Below are positions 8,829 to 17,104 of a stretch of DNA of 42,123 nt, one piece after another. The DNA lies in contig CAYYMX010000003.1 in NCBI GenBank assembly GCA_964473045.1, positions 1 through 42,123 on the forward strand, written 5' to 3'. This DNA is from CAYYMX01 sp964473045 (GTDB taxonomy: Bacteria > Pseudomonadota > Alphaproteobacteria > Methylaequorales > Methylaequoraceae). Position 1 is the stretch's first letter; every line of letters begins with the position of its first letter. A program made the translations under genes and the position numbers. The notes under the pieces were generated by a model. The model searched no databases. It saw nothing but the letters and a program-made list of their open reading frames with translations, and was not told where the DNA came from.

Positions 8829-9816
8829 TATGAGAAAATTTTAGTAAATTAGATTTTAAAATTTTAATACCTTTATTTGTATGGCAAGAAATTGCAATCA
8901 TATCAGAACTTGAGCATTTTTTTAATATTTTAATCCTTTTGTTTAAAAAGTCATTTTTTACTAAATCAGACTTATTTAGCAAAATAATCTCCTTTTTATC
9001 TTCAACTTTTTTTCCATAACTTTTTAATTCATGTCTAATTATTTTATAATTTTCTATAAATGTATCATCACTTTCAACTGATACATCACACACATGCAAC
9101 AAAGTTTTACATCTTTCAATATGGGCTAAAAATTTCAAACCTAAACCTACTCCGTCAGAAGCGCCCTTAATAAGGCCTGGCAAATCTGCCAAAACTATAT
9201 CCTTCTGATCAAATCTCAGGAGGCCGAGTTGTGGTTTAGTAGTTGTAAAAGGATAATTTCCAATCTTGGGATTTGCATTTGACAAAACTGAAAGCAATGT
9301 TGATTTTCCTGCATTTGGTAAACCTAGCATTCCAACATCAGCAATCAGCTTTAGTCTAAGCCAGACCCATACTTCTTCTCCTGATTTTCCTGTTTCAAAT
9401 TCTCTTGGTGATTGATTTGTTGAAGATTTAAAACTTGCATTGCCTCGTCCCCCTTTTCCACCAACAGCCACTAAATATTTATCAGTTAATGACAAATCCT
9501 TAAAAACTCTTTTTTTATCCTCACTTAATATCACTGTCCCTATCGGCACCTTGATTAGCAAAGTTTTTCCATCAGATCCTGTTCTGTTTTTTCCAGATCC
9601 ATCCTTACCATTCTCTGCTTTAAAATGTTGTTGGTATCTAAAATCTATTAGAGTATTAAGATTTTCTTGTGCTAAAAAAGATATGTCACCACCCTTTCCA
9701 CCATTGCCCCCATCTGGACCGCCAAATTCAATATACTTTTCTCTTCTAAAGCCTACACAGCCAGAACCACCATCTCCAGCTTTAAGATATATTTTAGCCT
9801 CATCTAGAAATTTCAT
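8821..9816 (-). CDS. obg: GTPase Obg (ObgE/CgtA), ribosome assembly
   Basis: A 331-residue Obg GTPase that binds the large ribosomal subunit and couples assembly to GTP or ppGpp levels. The N-terminal glycine-rich Obg fold (about 1-158) carries GGDGGSGCVGFRREKYIEFGG and repeated GG motifs. The G domain follows, with G1 GLPNAGKST, G3 DLPG and G4 NKSD. There is no long C-terminal extension, as in short alphaproteobacterial forms. The Shine-Dalgarno sequence is unusually strong for this window (AAGGAG, six bases before the ATG). It follows rplU-rpmA in the conserved order. Confidence 0.96.
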   Translation of the reverse strand: MKFLDEAKIYLKAGDGGSGCVGFRREKYIEFGGPDGGNGGKGGDISFLAQENLNTLIDFRYQQHFKAENGKDGSGKNRTGSDGKTLLIKVPIGTVILSEDKKRVFKDLSLTDKYLVAVGGKGGRGNASFKSSTNQSPREFETGKSGEEVWVWLRLKLIADVGMLGLPNAGKSTLLSVLSNANPKIGNYPFTTTKPQLGLLRFDQKDIVLADLPGLIKGASDGVGLGLKFLAHIERCKTLLHVCDVSVESDDTFIENYKIIRHELKSYGKKVEDKKEIILLNKSDLVKNDFLNKRIKILKKCSSSDMIAISCHTNKGIKILKSNLLKFSHNE

Positions 9817-9841
9817 AAAAATCTCCTTGTGAGAGTAGTCT

Positions 9842-10099
9842 TTATTTTTTTACTTCAACATCAACAAAAGATTTTCCAGATGATTTCTTTTTAAAGATTA
9901 CAAAACCTTCTTTTAATGCAAATATTGTATGATCTTTTCCCATCCCAACATTTTTACCTGGACGATGTTTTGTGCCCCTTTGCCTTACTATTATATTTCC
10001 CGGTATGACTAACTCACCACCAAATTTCTTTATTCCCAGTCTTCTACCTGCGCTATCTCTTCCATTTCTAGTACTACCTCCAGCTTTCTTATGAGCCAT
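9842..10099 (-). CDS. rpmA: 50S ribosomal protein L27
   Basis: An 85-residue bL27 located near the peptidyl-transferase centre. The N-terminal MAHKKAGGSTRNGRDSAGRR tail, GNIIVRQRGTKHRPG and GKDHTIFAL are highly conserved. It starts directly at MAHKK with no cleavable N-terminal extension of the Firmicutes type. A good GGAGG ribosome-binding site lies five bases before the ATG, inside the end of rplU, and the genes overlap by 11 bases. The full length is present. Confidence 0.97.
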   Translation of the reverse strand: MAHKKAGGSTRNGRDSAGRRLGIKKFGGELVIPGNIIVRQRGTKHRPGKNVGMGKDHTIFALKEGFVIFKKKSSGKSFVDVEVKK

Positions 10100-10487
10100 T
10101 TACATCCTCCACTTTTTTATTTTCTGAAATTTTCTTTTTCACTTCTGTATCAATTTTTGATTTTGAGTTAGATGCTAAATTTATTTCTTTAATTTTTATC
10201 AAAGTCAAGTCCTGCCTATGACCAATTTTTCTTCTGTAGTTTTTCCTTCTCTTTTTTTTAAAAATAACAATCTTTTTATCCCTAATTTGATCAACAACTT
10301 CACCTTGTACTGAAGCATTTACAACATAAGGAGAACCAACTATAAGTTCATTGTTACAATTTTTAACAGACAAAACTTTATTAAACTTTATCGTTTCACC
10401 TTTTTTCAGATTTTGTTTTGGAAGCTTTAAATAATTACCAACAACAACTTTATATTGCTTACCGCCACTCTCAAAAATCGCAAACAT
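10089..10487 (-). CDS. rplU: 50S ribosomal protein L21
   Basis: A 132-residue bL21: MFAIFESGGKQYKV start, the GxxVxxxKVL strand region, and KIVIFKKKRRKNYRRKIGHRQDLTLIKI, which is the rRNA-binding signature. The last ~28 residues form a Lys/Ser/Glu-rich tail beyond the usual ~103-residue core, a pattern seen in many alphaproteobacterial L21 proteins. It heads the twelve-gene minus-strand operon that runs to rppH. AGGA lies 7 bases before the ATG. I see no convincing -35/-10 pair in the 135-base gap to the divergent phaA. Confidence 0.95.
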   Translation of the reverse strand: MFAIFESGGKQYKVVVGNYLKLPKQNLKKGETIKFNKVLSVKNCNNELIVGSPYVVNASVQGEVVDQIRDKKIVIFKKKRRKNYRRKIGHRQDLTLIKIKEINLASNSKSKIDTEVKKKISENKKVEDVNGS

Positions 10488-10574
10488 TTGTAAATCCTTT
10501 TTTGTGATTTATACAATCAACTCTTTAATTTTAAAAGCATTATTTATCAAATTTTTAAATTTAAGTAAAATGTA

Positions 10575-10603
10575 TTGTGAACTGTCGCGTTTTTTGTTAT
10601 TTT
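10575..10603 (+). promoter_or_regulatory. Candidate sigma-70-type promoter of phaA-phaB
   Basis: TTGTGA (10575-10580) is followed after 17 bases by TATTTT (10598-10603). The start of transcription would be near 10610, giving a leader of only about 13 bases before the phaA ATG at 10623. No Shine-Dalgarno sequence is visible in that leader. Spacing and -35 match are good and the -10 is weak. This is a prediction from sequence alone. Confidence 0.35.
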
Positions 10604-10622
10604 TTCGACTGAAAAAAAAATT

Positions 10623-11798
10623 ATGACTGAAATTGTAATTGTTGCAGCAAAAAGAACACCTATTGGCAAATTTTTGGGAAGTCTCTCTGGATTTTCTTCG
10701 CCAGAACTAGGGAGTCTAGTGATTGATTCAACCATTAAGCAGTCTGGGATAGAAAAAAAAAAAATTGATGAAATTATTTTTGGTCAAGTTTTAACTGGTG
10801 GATCTGGCCAGAACCCAGCAAGACAAGCCTCAATTCTTTCAAAAATTCCAGTTGAAAAGAGTGCACTAACTGTTAATCAGGTTTGTGGTTCTGGACTTAG
10901 GGCTGTGAGTTTAGGAGCCCAATCAATTTTAACAGGACAATCTGAAATAGTGCTATCTGGCGGGCAAGAATCAATGAGCAATGCACATCATACTATAAAT
11001 GTTAGAAACGGTCTTAAGATGGGAGACGGACAACTTAAAGATAGTATGATAGTTGATGGTTTGTGGTGTGCTATGAATGATTATCATATGGGAATAACAG
11101 CTGAGAATGTTGCGGAAAAATTTAAAATTTCCAAAGATGAGCAGGATGAATTTGCTGCAAATTCTCAAAATAAAGCTGAAAGCGCCCAAAAGAATGGTTA
11201 TTTCAAAAATGAAATTACACCAGTGACAATTAAACTAAAAAAAGAAGAAATCTCGTTTGATGAGGATGAATTTCCTAGACACGGTTCAACAAAAGAGAAA
11301 ATAGGAAGTCTCAAACCAGTTTTTAAAAAAAATGGGACCGTGACTGCCGGGAACTCATCTGGTTTAAATGATGGCTCTGCTGCCGTAATCTTAATGAATC
11401 AGAAAAAAGCTAAAGAACTTAATATTGAACCTTTAGCTAGAATTGCTTCCTGGTCAACTGTGGGCGTAGATCCATCTATAATGGGAATAGGACCGATTAC
11501 GGCAGTTAAAGTGGCCCTAAAAAAGGCAAACTGGGATCTAGATGATGTTCAGCTTATTGAAGCGAATGAAGCCTTTGCCGCACAATCATTAGCAGTTACT
11601 AAAAAATTAAATTTAGACATGGCTAAGGTTAATGTTAATGGAGGAGCCATAGCTCTTGGTCACCCGATTGGAGCATCTGGCACAAGAGTTTTGATAACAC
11701 TTATATATGAAATGAAAAGACAAAATTTAAAAAAAGGTCTTGCAACTTTATGCATCGGAGGTGGACAAGGCATAGCAATGTGTGTGGAAAGGGATTAA
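10623..11798 (+). CDS. phaA: Acetyl-CoA acetyltransferase (beta-ketothiolase)
   Basis: A 391-residue biosynthetic thiolase that condenses two acetyl-CoA to acetoacetyl-CoA. Catalytic residues are visible: C88 in NQVCGSGLRA (acyl acceptor), H347 in GGAIALGHPIGASG, and C377 in CIGGGQGIA. The start region TEIVIVAAKRTPIGKFLGSL is typical. It is followed three bases later by phaB. The pair normally feeds either polyhydroxybutyrate or the ethylmalonyl-CoA pathway. With ccr, ecm and mcd also in this window and no phaC seen here, the pathway role is the more likely one, although phaC could lie elsewhere. Confidence 0.96.
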   Translation: MTEIVIVAAKRTPIGKFLGSLSGFSSPELGSLVIDSTIKQSGIEKKKIDEIIFGQVLTGGSGQNPARQASILSKIPVEKSALTVNQVCGSGLRAVSLGAQSILTGQSEIVLSGGQESMSNAHHTINVRNGLKMGDGQLKDSMIVDGLWCAMNDYHMGITAENVAEKFKISKDEQDEFAANSQNKAESAQKNGYFKNEITPVTIKLKKEEISFDEDEFPRHGSTKEKIGSLKPVFKKNGTVTAGNSSGLNDGSAAVILMNQKKAKELNIEPLARIASWSTVGVDPSIMGIGPITAVKVALKKANWDLDDVQLIEANEAFAAQSLAVTKKLNLDMAKVNVNGGAIALGHPIGASGTRVLITLIYEMKRQNLKKGLATLCIGGGQGIAMCVERD

Positions 11799-11801
11799 AA
11801 A

Positions 11802-12524
11802 ATGAGTAAAATTTCTTTAGTAACTGGAGGAACAAGAGGAATTGGTGAATCAATTTCTAAAAAACTAAAGTCAGAAGGGAGTGTAGTAATTGCAAACTAT
11901 TCTAGCAACGATAAGGCTGCCAAAAAATTTTCTGATGAAACTGGTATAGAAGTTATGAAATGGGATGTAAGCGATCATGATTCTTCCCAAAAAAATATTA
12001 GCAAAATCTATGAAAAACATAAAACAATAGATATTTTAATTAATAATGCTGGAATCACAAGAGACGCCCCTTTGCACAAAATGACTTTAGATAATTGGAA
12101 AAAAGTTGTTGATGTTAATTTAAATTCAGTTTTTAATATTACATCTTTAGTAATTAATAAAATGAGAGAAAATGGTTTTGGAAGAATAATCCATATTTCT
12201 TCAGTTAATGGACAAAAAGGTCAGTTTGGCCAAACTAATTATTCTGCAACAAAATCTGCTTTATTAGGTTTTTCAAAATCTTTAGCACTTGAAAGTGCAG
12301 CAAAAGGAATTACATCGAATGTTATTTGTCCTGGATATATAAATACAGAAATGGTAGCGGCTATTAGAGAAGATATTCTAAAAACAATTGTTGATACAAT
12401 TCCATCAAAAAGACTAGGAGATTCAGATGAAATTGCTGAAATGGTTGCTTATCTAGTTTCCGAGAAGGCAAGCTACATTAATGGCTCTACAATTTCGATT
12501 AATGGGGGCTTGTGGATGGACTAA
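11802..12524 (+). CDS. phaB: Acetoacetyl-CoA reductase
   Basis: A 240-residue short-chain dehydrogenase that reduces acetoacetyl-CoA to (R)-3-hydroxybutyryl-CoA, normally with NADPH. The Rossmann motif TGGTRGIG (8-15), the NNAG motif (81-84) and the catalytic S134, Y147 and K151 (SVNGQKGQFGQTNYSATK) are all present. The GQKGQFGQTNYSA stretch is characteristic of PhaB rather than FabG, and the gene directly follows phaA. A general 3-oxoacyl-ACP reductase is the main alternative but is unlikely in this context. It is convergent with gloB and shares a CTAA stop overlap with it. Confidence 0.93.
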   Translation: MSKISLVTGGTRGIGESISKKLKSEGSVVIANYSSNDKAAKKFSDETGIEVMKWDVSDHDSSQKNISKIYEKHKTIDILINNAGITRDAPLHKMTLDNWKKVVDVNLNSVFNITSLVINKMRENGFGRIIHISSVNGQKGQFGQTNYSATKSALLGFSKSLALESAAKGITSNVICPGYINTEMVAAIREDILKTIVDTIPSKRLGDSDEIAEMVAYLVSEKASYINGSTISINGGLWMD

Positions 12525-13285
12525 AATTGGTCTTTCATTTGCCTAATAATTCTAAAGTTTTCTTCAATAGCATTACTTTCCAGACCAATTTTTTTTAAAT
12601 ATTGTTTGTTGTCAAATTTTAAAAAAGGGTTAAGTTTTTTTTCATCTTCTAAGACTGATGGAACAGTCGGTTTATTAGCCTTTCTTTTTTTCGTGATATC
12701 TTTAATCTTTTCTTTTAAGGGAAAACTATCTGGTTCAAGATGAAAAGCAAATTTTGCATTTGATTCTGTATATTCATGACCACAAAATATTTTAGTTTGG
12801 TTTGGTAAAGATCTAATTTTTAAGAGTGATCGACTCATTTGCAATGGAGTCCCTTCAAAAATTCTTCCACAACCTAAAGAAAAAAGAGTGTCGCCACAAA
12901 ATAATGCATTATCCTTTTTAAAGTAATAACAAATATGCCCAACGGTATGCCCTGAAACATCAAAAACTTTGCATTCTGAATTACCCAATTTAAAAATCTC
13001 TTCATCTTTTAAGCAAATATCAATTCCAGGTATTCTTTCTTTGTCATTAAGATTACCAACAATTTTACAACCATACTTTTTTTTTAATTCTATATTTCCT
13101 CCCACATGATCAAAGTGGTGGTGAGTATTTAGTATAAAATTTAGTTGAATTTTTTTTTTCTCAACAACTTCGATAATAGGTTTTGACACTGAAGGATCTA
13201 TACAAGCTGTAGTCTTTGTTTTTTGGTCAGTAATCAAATAACTATAGTTATCTGATAAAATAGGAATCTGTTCTATTTCTAACAT
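12521..13285 (-). CDS. gloB: Hydroxyacylglutathione hydrolase (glyoxalase II)
   Basis: A 254-residue metallo-beta-lactamase-fold hydrolase that splits S-lactoylglutathione to lactate and glutathione, detoxifying methylglyoxal. The binuclear metal motif THHHFDHVGG is present, with further ligands in GHTVGH, the GDTLFSLGCGRIFEGT motif and CGHEYT. The C-terminal glyoxalase II helical domain (NAKFAFHLEP onward) distinguishes it from generic lactamase-fold hydrolases. It is 21 bases downstream of metW on the same strand, so it may be read from the metX promoter. Confidence 0.94.
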   Translation of the reverse strand: MLEIEQIPILSDNYSYLITDQKTKTTACIDPSVSKPIIEVVEKKKIQLNFILNTHHHFDHVGGNIELKKKYGCKIVGNLNDKERIPGIDICLKDEEIFKLGNSECKVFDVSGHTVGHICYYFKKDNALFCGDTLFSLGCGRIFEGTPLQMSRSLLKIRSLPNQTKIFCGHEYTESNAKFAFHLEPDSFPLKEKIKDITKKRKANKPTVPSVLEDEKKLNPFLKFDNKQYLKKIGLESNAIEENFRIIRQMKDQF

Positions 13286-13306
13286 AAATAAAATGTAATA
13301 AGTATT

Positions 13307-13909
13307 CTATGTTTTTGAAACAGAAAAAACAACCTGATAAGAAAGCAAGTTTAAAAAAAATTTATAATTTGTATTAGTCCCATATTCATTAAGCGTTAAA
13401 AGCTCTTGAACTTTTATTTTTTTCATCTTACAAAAATCTATAAAATCACTAAGAGAGCATAAATGTATGTTTGGAGTATTATACCATTCATAAGGTAAAA
13501 TTTTATTTTTTGGCATCAAACCACTGAAGAAAAAATCTTTCCTAACCTTCCAAAAACCAAAATTTGGAAATGATATGATTGCTCTTTTTCCAATTCTTAT
13601 AAGGTCATCTATAACCTTCTCAGGAAAAATCATAGCCTGAATAGTTTGACTTAAAACAACAGTTGTAAAAGATTTGTCTGGATAATCAGACAGATCATAA
13701 TTAGCGTCACCTTGAATAACTGAAAGTCCTTTTTTTACGCATTTGTTAACACCTTGTTGGCTTAACTCTATCCCTCGACAATCGACATCTTTTTTTTTTA
13801 CTAAAAAATCTAATAAATTGCCATCACCGCATCCCACATCAAGAACTTTTTCATTTTTTTGAATAAGCTTTGCTATAATCAAAAGATCATTTCTAAGAAT
13901 TTTACTCAT
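13307..13909 (-). CDS. metW: MetW, methionine biosynthesis methyltransferase-like protein
   Basis: A 200-residue class I methyltransferase-fold protein of the MetW family. The SAM-binding motif is VLDVGCGDGNLL, followed by RGIELSQQGVNKCVKKGLSVIQGD and the diagnostic LSQTIQAM and FPNFGFW motifs. MetW is nearly always encoded beside metX and is needed for, or activates, homoserine O-acetyltransferase activity in several Proteobacteria. Here it overlaps the 3' end of metX by 4 bases. Confidence 0.95.
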   Translation of the reverse strand: MSKILRNDLLIIAKLIQKNEKVLDVGCGDGNLLDFLVKKKDVDCRGIELSQQGVNKCVKKGLSVIQGDANYDLSDYPDKSFTTVVLSQTIQAMIFPEKVIDDLIRIGKRAIISFPNFGFWKVRKDFFFSGLMPKNKILPYEWYNTPNIHLCSLSDFIDFCKMKKIKVQELLTLNEYGTNTNYKFFLNLLSYQVVFSVSKT

Positions 13910-15021
13910 AACTTATTTTGAATTATTTGGCCATCTAAAAAACCTTTTAAGGTGGAATGAAGTTCTGGTTCATTTAATAAGAAAGCATCATGACCTTTGT
14001 CTGTATCAATTTCTACAAAACTTACCATAGCACTTGAACTATTCAATGATTTAATTATCATTTTTGTTTCAGATGTTGGAAAAAGCCAATCTGATGTAAA
14101 AGAAAAAAAACAAAACTTTACATCATTGTTTTTAAAAACATTGGGTAATCCCCCTTTGAAAATCGATAGGTCAAAATAATCCATAGCTTTTGTAATATAT
14201 AAATAACTATTAGCATCAAATCTCTCAACAAAAGAAATTCCTTGGTGCTTTAAATAACTTTCAATCTGAAAGTCCGTTCCAAAATCAAAAGACAAATAAT
14301 TACTACCCTGAAGATTTCTTCCAAACTTTCTTTGCAATGCTGACTCTGATAAATAGGTTATATGTGCAATCATCCTAGCTACTGCCAAACCTCTATTTGG
14401 AAATTTTTTTTTTCTATAATAATGACCTTTATACCAATTTGGGTCTGCCATTATTGCTTGTCTTCCAATTTCATGAAGTGCTATATTTTGAGCAGAATGT
14501 CTATATGAAGTGGCAATTGGAATAACTGCATTTACCTTGTTACTAAATTTTGCAGCCCATTCAAGTGTTTGCATACCACCCATTGACCCTCCAATGACAG
14601 CAAACAACTTTTCAATCCCCAGTTTAGAGATCAGAATTGCTTGAGCCTTTACCATGTCAGCAATTGTTATAACAGGAAAACTTAAGGCATAAGGTTTGTT
14701 AGTTTTTGGATTAATTGAAGATGGACCAGTACTACCCATACAGCCACCTAAAACATTGCTACAAATCACATAAAAAACATCAGTATCAATTATTTTACCA
14801 GGTCCAACCAAAATATTCCACCAGCCATCTTTTTTTGTGATTGGATTTTTTTGTGAACAATACTGATCACCAGTTAAAGCATGACAAATAAAAATAGCAT
14901 TATTCTTTTTTGCATTTAACTTTCCATAAGTCTTAAAAGCAATTTCACAATCTTTTAAAAATTTTCCTGAATCTAATTTTATTGGTTGATTCAGTCTTAT
15001 TTTTTCAGAATTAATACTCAT
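13906..15021 (-). CDS. metX: Homoserine O-acetyltransferase (or succinyltransferase)
   Basis: A 371-residue alpha/beta-hydrolase-fold acyltransferase that activates homoserine for methionine synthesis. The nucleophile is S146 in GGSMGGMQ. The Asp and His of the triad lie in SDWLFP and DKGHDAFLL near the C-terminus. HALTGDQ and NVLGGCMGSTGP are family motifs. MetX enzymes paired with MetW can use succinyl-CoA or acetyl-CoA, and the sequence alone does not decide this safely. It leads a metX-metW-gloB unit with a candidate promoter at 15057-15084. No SAM riboswitch is visible in the short leader. Confidence 0.94.
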   Translation of the reverse strand: MSINSEKIRLNQPIKLDSGKFLKDCEIAFKTYGKLNAKKNNAIFICHALTGDQYCSQKNPITKKDGWWNILVGPGKIIDTDVFYVICSNVLGGCMGSTGPSSINPKTNKPYALSFPVITIADMVKAQAILISKLGIEKLFAVIGGSMGGMQTLEWAAKFSNKVNAVIPIATSYRHSAQNIALHEIGRQAIMADPNWYKGHYYRKKKFPNRGLAVARMIAHITYLSESALQRKFGRNLQGSNYLSFDFGTDFQIESYLKHQGISFVERFDANSYLYITKAMDYFDLSIFKGGLPNVFKNNDVKFCFFSFTSDWLFPTSETKMIIKSLNSSSAMVSFVEIDTDKGHDAFLLNEPELHSTLKGFLDGQIIQNKL

Positions 15022-15056
15022 TAAACAATATTCTCAATCTAATTGACTTAAATGGC

Positions 15057-15084
15057 ATCATAGCTATGTTGATTTAGTAGTCAA
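15057..15084 (-). promoter_or_regulatory. Candidate metX promoter
   Basis: Read on the minus strand, TTGACT (15084-15079) is followed after 16 bases by TATGAT (15062-15057). Each matches the sigma-70 consensus at five of six positions. Transcription would start near 15050, about 30 bases before the metX ATG at 15021. The -35 lies inside the 19-bp palindrome at 15079-15097, so a protein bound there would block it. Confidence 0.5.
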
Positions 15085-15097
15085 AATAATTTTGACT
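15079..15097. repeat. 19-bp palindrome between metX and hisC (possible operator)
   Basis: AGTCAAAA, a TAA spacer, then TTTTGACT form a perfect inverted repeat with 8-base arms, in the middle of the 92-base gap between divergent metX and hisC. One arm contains the presumed -35 of metX. The repeat also covers the -35 region expected for hisC if its TATAAT at 15103-15108 is used. The position suggests a regulator site affecting both genes. No protein is identified, and palindromes of this size can arise by chance in AT-rich DNA. Confidence 0.4.
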
Positions 15098-15102
15098 GAT
15101 AA

Positions 15103-15108
15103 TATAAT
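15103..15108 (+). promoter_or_regulatory. Candidate -10 box of hisC, leaderless
   Basis: A perfect TATAAT ends five bases before the hisC ATG (15114). If used, transcription would begin at or next to the A of the start codon, giving a leaderless mRNA. That agrees with the absence of a Shine-Dalgarno sequence. No good -35 is visible 16-18 bases upstream; the position is occupied by the palindrome. Confidence 0.35.
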
Positions 15109-15113
15109 TAAAA

Positions 15114-16223
15114 ATGAAAAAACCATTTATTCAGAGCTTAATAAAACCTTCTATCAATAAAATAGCTAAATACGTTCCAGGTCAATCCACTATAGCAGGA
15201 AGCGATAAAATCATAAAATTATCTTCAAATGAATCTCCTTTTACAATTCCAAAAAAAATAATTTCATTGATTCCTAAACTTGCTTTAAAAACAAATTTTT
15301 ATCCTGATGGCGATTCAAATTTATTAAAGAAAACTATATCAAAAAAATTTGGTTTAAAGAAAAATCAGATAGTTTGTGGCAATGGGTCGGATGATATTTT
15401 ATCAGTAATTTGCCAAACATTTTCTAGAGAAAATTGCGAAGTTATATGTAGTGAATATGGGTTTATATATTATCCTATAATTGCCAAGGCTAATGGAGCT
15501 AATGTTGTAATTGCAAAGTCAGAAAATCTTTCAATAAGTTGTAAAAATATTCTAAAGAAAATTACAAGTAAAACAAATCTGATCTTTCTTGCAAATCCAA
15601 ACAATCCAACAGGAACAGTTATCTTTAAAGATGAACTAACAAACTTTCTTAAGCAAGTACCTAAGAATATCATTGTAGTTTTGGATGGGGCATACTCTGA
15701 ATTCATTCAAGATTCTCGCTACTCTGATGGATTGGAATTAGTAGAAAAATTTTCTAATTTAATTATCACAAGAACTTTTTCCAAAATATTTGCACTTGCC
15801 GGCTTAAGATTAGGTTGGAGTTATTCTTGTCCCGAAATTGTTCACCTTCTGGAAAAAATTAGAGGCCCTTTTAATATTAATGCAATTGCTCAAATAGTCG
15901 GTTCATTAATATTAAAAGATAAAAATTTTCTCAAAAGATCAATTAATCATAATAGAAAGTGGCAAAAAAAATTGGTAAAAAAAATTAATGATATTGGTTT
16001 AGAAGCAAAAGAAACATTTACCAATTTTGTACTAGTAAAAGTTGAAAAAAAAAAAATTGACAAAAAAAAGATATTATGCGGTTTATTGAAAAAAAAAATA
16101 ATAGTAAGAGACTTAACAAGCTATGATCTTGCTGATTATTTTAGAGTCTCGATGGGAACAGATGTTCAATTAGACAAATTTTCAAAAGAACTAGCAAATT
16201 TAGTCCGAAAGTATTCCAAATGA
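15114..16223 (+). CDS. hisC: Histidinol-phosphate aminotransferase
   Basis: A 369-residue class II PLP aminotransferase. LSSNESPF near the N-terminus, NPNNPTGT, and the PLP lysine K224 in TRTFSKIFALAGLRLGW are clear. In Alphaproteobacteria this enzyme, next to tyrA, often serves both histidine synthesis and the aromatic amino-acid transaminations. The 4-base overlap with the prephenate dehydrogenase gene supports a dual role, by inference. Three long A tracts in the 3' half (around 16050-16110) are in frame and do not break the gene. Confidence 0.93.
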   Translation: MKKPFIQSLIKPSINKIAKYVPGQSTIAGSDKIIKLSSNESPFTIPKKIISLIPKLALKTNFYPDGDSNLLKKTISKKFGLKKNQIVCGNGSDDILSVICQTFSRENCEVICSEYGFIYYPIIAKANGANVVIAKSENLSISCKNILKKITSKTNLIFLANPNNPTGTVIFKDELTNFLKQVPKNIIVVLDGAYSEFIQDSRYSDGLELVEKFSNLIITRTFSKIFALAGLRLGWSYSCPEIVHLLEKIRGPFNINAIAQIVGSLILKDKNFLKRSINHNRKWQKKLVKKINDIGLEAKETFTNFVLVKVEKKKIDKKKILCGLLKKKIIVRDLTSYDLADYFRVSMGTDVQLDKFSKELANLVRKYSK

Positions 16224-17104
16224 AAACTAAATTTAAAAAGATTTCTATTATAGGCCCAGGTTTAATTGGCTCATCGTTAGGACTTGCAATGAAGGAAGCA
16301 GGGCTAGCAAAAGAGATTCTTGGAATAGATAAATCTAAAAAAAATCTGCATCACGCTTTGAAAAATGGTTCAGTTGATCACGGAGCCACTACAATTGACA
16401 ATAGAATAAAAAACAGTGATATTATATTTATTTGCACTCCTGTAAGCCTTATTGACGAATTAGTAAAAAAAGTCATACCTTTCACTTCAAACAATACAAT
16501 AATCAGTGATGTAGGTTCCGTAAAAAACATTTTTAAAAAGTCGACTGTAAATTTAGTCAATAAAAAATGTTTTTTTGTTCCTGGCCATCCCATAGCTGGA
16601 ACTGAACACTCAGGAGCAAAAAATGCTGAAAATAATTTGTTCAAAAAAAAATGGTGCATTCTCACACCAGAAAATAAAAAAGCTAAAGAAACAGAAATAA
16701 TTTCATCTCTTTGGAAAAACTTAGGAATGAAAGTTTCTATAATGTCAGTTAATGATCATGATAATATCATGTCTATAACCTCACATTTACCTCACTTAAT
16801 TGCATTTACCATAGTTGGAACTGCATTCAACATAAATCCAAAAAAGAAAAAGGAATTATTAGATTTCTCTGCAGGAGGTTTTCGTGACTTTACTAGAATA
16901 GGTTCCTCAGATCCAAAAATGTGGACAGATATTTTTATAAAGAACCAAAATCAACTAATAAAAACACTTGATCGTTTTCTGGTTGATTTAAACAAACTAA
17001 AATCACTTATAAAACAGAATAATGAAGAAAAAATACTTAATATTCTAAAAAGAACCAAAGAAATTAGAAAGGGTATAATTAATGTTGAAAAGTTTTTTAG
17101 GTAG
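16220..17104 (+). CDS. tyrA: Prephenate/arogenate (cyclohexadienyl) dehydrogenase
   Basis: A 294-residue NAD(P)-dependent dehydrogenase of tyrosine synthesis. The N-terminal Rossmann motif IGPGLIGSSLGLAM, the VGSVK turn, GHPIAGTEHSGA (active-site histidine) and the HLPHLIAF and GGFRDFTRIGSSDP motifs define the TyrA family. There is no chorismate mutase or ACT domain. It overlaps hisC by 4 bases (ATGA), a typical alphaproteobacterial pairing. It converges on plsC with an 8-base overlap. The choice of prephenate or arogenate as substrate is open. Confidence 0.93.
   Translation: MKTKFKKISIIGPGLIGSSLGLAMKEAGLAKEILGIDKSKKNLHHALKNGSVDHGATTIDNRIKNSDIIFICTPVSLIDELVKKVIPFTSNNTIISDVGSVKNIFKKSTVNLVNKKCFFVPGHPIAGTEHSGAKNAENNLFKKKWCILTPENKKAKETEIISSLWKNLGMKVSIMSVNDHDNIMSITSHLPHLIAFTIVGTAFNINPKKKKELLDFSAGGFRDFTRIGSSDPKMWTDIFIKNQNQLIKTLDRFLVDLNKLKSLIKQNNEEKILNILKRTKEIRKGIINVEKFFR

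Noticed and set aside
9440..9832. A 130-residue proline-rich open frame on the plus strand
   Set aside because: It is the complement of the glycine-rich Obg domain (GGN codons read as prolines).
15022..15113. SAM riboswitch upstream of metX
   Set aside because: The predicted leader is about 30 bases and I cannot find SAM-II or SAM-V core motifs; the palindrome is on the promoter, not in the RNA.
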